Part shown: positions 41,821 through 44,687 of the stretch, in pieces
How the letters are laid out: each line of letters opens with the position of its first letter
Numbering within the stretch: the first letter of the stretch is position 1
DNA from: Larix sibirica
Lineage: Eukaryota; Streptophyta; Pinopsida; Pinales; Pinaceae
Length of the DNA stretch: 44,687 nucleotides
Assembly: GCA_004151065.3 (NCBI GenBank)
Contig: NWUY0304324450.1
Coordinates: 1-44,687 of the forward strand
Direction of reading: 5' to 3'
Position numbers and translations under genes: made by a program
Notes under the pieces: generated by a model
Databases searched by the model: none
Seen by the model: the letters and a program-made list of their open reading frames with translations, nothing else
Told to the model about the DNA's origin: nothing

Positions 41821-43640
41821 TTTTATTATTGAAATACAAGAGACTCTTAAGCTGTAATGAGCTAGAACACTACTAGTTATATGTACAGTAAAGCAATGAT
41901 TGTAATAGTATTTCAAACATGTATGAACCCAGTATATTAGGTGAATAAAGCGTATATTCTATTTTACTTATAGTCTCAATACAGATCCGTAATCTCATAT
42001 AGTATTAATTATCCTTACATTGCACTGTATTAACTATTCATATTACGTAAAGCTCGATAAGTAGTGCTAGGATATGTGTTAAGCTTTGATATGAAAGAGT
42101 GATTACGTTTATTGCTATAATTAGACTCTATTCCAGCTTGGTTACTAGTACTTAAAGTGTAAACCTTACTATAAGTGATGTACAATAATTACAGTTTGAC
42201 TTATAATTATACTATCCGTTTTCAGCTAGTGTGACCTATGAGCTTATGCTTACTCTTTGTGATATGATTGCATATAAGCCATAATGAACATGGTATGATT
42301 AGGATATAAAGCTAATGTAAGCTACTAATATGTCGTAATTATTAGTATGTACGTATTAACATATTCATTAACATATTAAATGATCATAGTAATTAATAAT
42401 ATACGTATTACAAGGTAACAGCCATTGTTTACACATAGATATGGAACCTATGTAAGCTGAGTAACTCTCATGGATAAGCTCTGAACACAACCTATATGAA
42501 ATCAATAGGGTATATAAGGGTACAGGCTAAGTTACCTAATTTAGATAAGCTATTACTATTCACTATGTACTGATATTTAGTGAATTATTACCATTAGTTC
42601 TATCCCAGTAATACGAGTTGAACGTATAAGTAATAGTGATACTACACTATCTATCAGTAATGAAAGGTAGCTAGTACTACCTTAGTGATTCCAGCTTCCT
42701 TAACCCATTCCATATAAGGGTAATTATACTAATCTGCTTACTATGTGCTTACTACTAGACCTAATACTCCAATACCAGCTTATGGAAAATAGTGCTGTAA
42801 TCATTATACTATGTGTTATTAATAGGACGTAATAGCTGTAATTATGCTAGCTTCACTAAACAGTGATTAGGTATCATAAGTAGATCCATAATAGCTAAGT
42901 ATACCCTATCTGCTTTTAACATCATGGATTTTATTCATAAGATGTGTTATGGATATATAGTATATTAAAAGGAGTGTATTGCTTGTACTATAATAACCTT
43001 GGATTACATTGAGCTTATGTAATAATGGTGTACATATTTGGTAAAGAGCTATGTTTTATAATAAGGTACATAGGGTTACAGTTAACCTTTTTTAGACAGA
43101 GTTAATGTATGTGTTCTAGCTTATTATGGCAACACTTATTCGATCATAAGCTTCATAGTGATTACAGCTTATATATCACATAGATTACATATGTCGTGTT
43201 AGTACTGCAGTCACAGCTTGTTTAGCTTATAGGAATTGAACCTATTGAATACAGTCGTATCCATCTAATCAACCAACTTGGTCATAGCTCTGATTACATC
43301 TTATGCTTAAAACGTGTTGTTGTTTGTATGTTTAATATGGATATGCTTACCTTATGAACTATGATGAAACGATACAAGCTCTGATCATAGCCTAAGCTGA
43401 GTAACTGTTTAGTGATACTAATGAAGCTTGAGACTAGTTATCAGAAACATTTATTACTAAGGGTATATGTTTATTACATGTTATGATAGTGTTAATTAGG
43501 GATATACCTATATGGATGACTTATAAGTTATAACAGGTATACAAGTATTATTACGGTCAGAGTACTGGAATTTATGAAACTCGTGTATCTTACTCAATAC
43601 GTTATATAGTATGAAGCTAAGTTGTACAAGCTATATACTC
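41821..43640. repeat. AT-rich tract strongly enriched in AGCT
   Basis: By hand count AGCT occurs 31 times in about 1.8 kb; equal base frequencies would give about 7, and this AT-rich tract should give fewer. The usual contexts are TAAGCT, CAGCTTAT and GAGCTTATG. TAAGCTGAGTAACT recurs exactly at 42453 and 43393, each near AAGCTCTGA. It looks like an old tandem array of a unit holding AAGCT, decayed evenly. No frame above about 60 codons exists. Confidence 0.65.
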
Positions 43641-43999
43641 ACTTGACCAATCCCTTCGAACAGATGCCAGCGAAAGGAGATTTCTTATTGACTGTCCTCA
43701 CTTCCCCTTTGGGCTAAAGGAAATAGCTGTCCCTCCTTTCATACTAAAGCTAGCCCTCCACCTAATCTTTATATCTATCCCCCCCTACACTGAAGATAAG
43801 GTAGCAGGGGTGGTTCCTGCCTGACTATCTTATCTGTTGGAAATAAAGTGGCATTCAGGAGCATAAGATAGCGCTCATTTTATTTCCTGCCTTCCTACAT
43901 CCTGTACAATTTTGCGGCAACAAAGAGGTTCCCTGAGCTTCTATTCTTTCTCTTTCAATTTGACCGTCTCCTTATGTTGCATACAAAGCTGAGTGGAGA
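43641..43999. other. Intergenic, no gene seen
   Basis: Abrupt return to C/T-rich mixed sequence after the AGCT tract. ATAAGATAG and GATAAGGTAG / CTATCTTATC words give weak inverted pairing near 43795-43830. Confidence 0.4.
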
Positions 44000-44560
44000 A
44001 CCGAGGCCACAACTCATAAGAAAACATAATTTGCTTAATCCTTAATAAGGCTGTAGTAACTTCGGGGTTTCACCAGTGTAAGATAAATAAACACAGAATT
44101 TTTCTTTAACCTCATTCCAATCCCTGGTCTATCTCTGATATTCTAAATGCAAGGACCAAGCTCTAGGGATGGGCCCTAAAGTATGCACAAATGTATGCAC
44201 CCATAACTTATACTACATATATTCTATTTTCCACTTTTGTGGACAGTTCTCAATATGAGTGAGTTGCGGGATCTGTCTTACCTTTGTATGGTTTCAAAAC
44301 GTTGTTGCTTTCCCCTTAGTTTTGGGTAGGTTTTGGCACTCAAATTTAGGCGGGAACAAACCTGCGGACCATGGCTGGTTTCAAAACATCCTAGGAAGTT
44401 AGATATTCTCTTTATGAATGGCCTACCAGTGGGCAGGGGTAGCTCATAAGATAGCATCTAAAGCTTTCACCCGCTGTTCCTCTGCAACTCTGCATTCATA
44501 TTATCTTAAAAAGTATGCACATTTCCTATTCCATCATAAATAGGAGGATTCCACAACTCT
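44000..44560 (-). mobile_element. Probable Ty3/gypsy gag fragment
   Basis: Minus-strand pieces read NPPIYDGIGNVHTF, then in shifted frames WVHTFVHTLGPIPRAW, DWNEVKEKFCVYLSYTGETP and KLLQ. This resembles the capsid region of plant gypsy gag (xYDGxxxPxxHL, FxxTLxxxPRxWY, W.xLxxxFxxxFSxTxxxP). Stops and frameshifts are frequent. The call rests on motif order only. Confidence 0.45.
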
Positions 44561-44687
44561 GTACCAATCCAAAAAACCATTTTCACTGTTGCACACCTGC
44601 GACCTTATAATTCATGCTTGCAATCTTGCCAATTCTGGAATGCTTCTTCTGAATCACTATATAAAGAGTGAATACTCCTCCAACTTA

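Noticed and set aside
1-44687. The window as a nuclear copy of mitochondrial DNA
   Set aside because: ccmFc is intact over 463 codons with correct splice phase and intron core, and its codons remain in the unedited state; the nuclear-type elements are the decayed component. Still, only coverage data could exclude it fully.
1-44687. CRISPR arrays, rRNA genes, tRNA genes
   Set aside because: No regularly spaced repeats with unique spacers, no recognisable conserved small- or large-subunit rRNA segments, and no cloverleaf I could complete on either strand.

Overview
The window looks like a piece of a very large, gene-poor plant mitochondrial genome, most likely from a gymnosperm such as a conifer. 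The best evidence is the one gene I can identify: an intact ccmFc on the minus strand (ATG at 27973, stop at 24944-24946). It is split by a single 1,638-nt group II intron at the position usual for land-plant mitochondria. Its codons show the C-rich state (Pro or Arg where relatives have Leu/Ser or Cys/Trp) expected of a heavily C-to-U edited gene. One gene in 44.7 kb, repeat-rich intergenic DNA and nuclear retrotransposon debris all fit a giant gymnosperm mitogenome. The species call is inference.

Layout. 1-3.6 kb: AT-rich DNA with decayed nuclear retroelements, namely a Ty1/copia fragment and two tandem LINE 3' ends, each with its own poly(A) tract. 3.6-7.9 kb: pyrimidine-rich then purine-rich decayed repeats. 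8.0-12.4 kb: a Ty3/gypsy reverse transcriptase scrap, nuclear-looking DNA and a frameshifted LINE reverse transcriptase. 12.4-22 kb: a patchwork of low-complexity blocks, each with its own word vocabulary. 22.1-23.6 kb: a GC-richer block with clean hairpins and overlapping unassigned frames. 24.9-28.0 kb: ccmFc. 28-31 kb: unassigned DNA and a second gypsy reverse transcriptase scrap. 31.4-41.8 kb: nuclear-like DNA, hairpin clusters and more low-complexity blocks. 41.8-43.6 kb: an AT-rich tract strongly enriched in AGCT. 44.0-44.6 kb: a probable gypsy gag scrap.

Three things stand out beyond the gene. First, a short interspersed element of about 30 nt with AAGG at both ends is present as an exact 34-nt inverted pair 7 kb apart, plus at least one diverged full copy and shorter relatives, one of them inside the ccmFc intron; it resembles the Bpu elements described from Cycas mitochondrial DNA. 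Second, there is a dispersed family of decayed Ala/Thr/Ser/Gly-coding-like blocks on both strands. Third, much of the intergenic DNA reads as blocks of decayed tandem repeat, each with a private vocabulary.

I found no rRNA, no convincing tRNA, no CRISPR array and no second intact mitochondrial gene. All calls come from reading the sequence by eye; no alignment was run.
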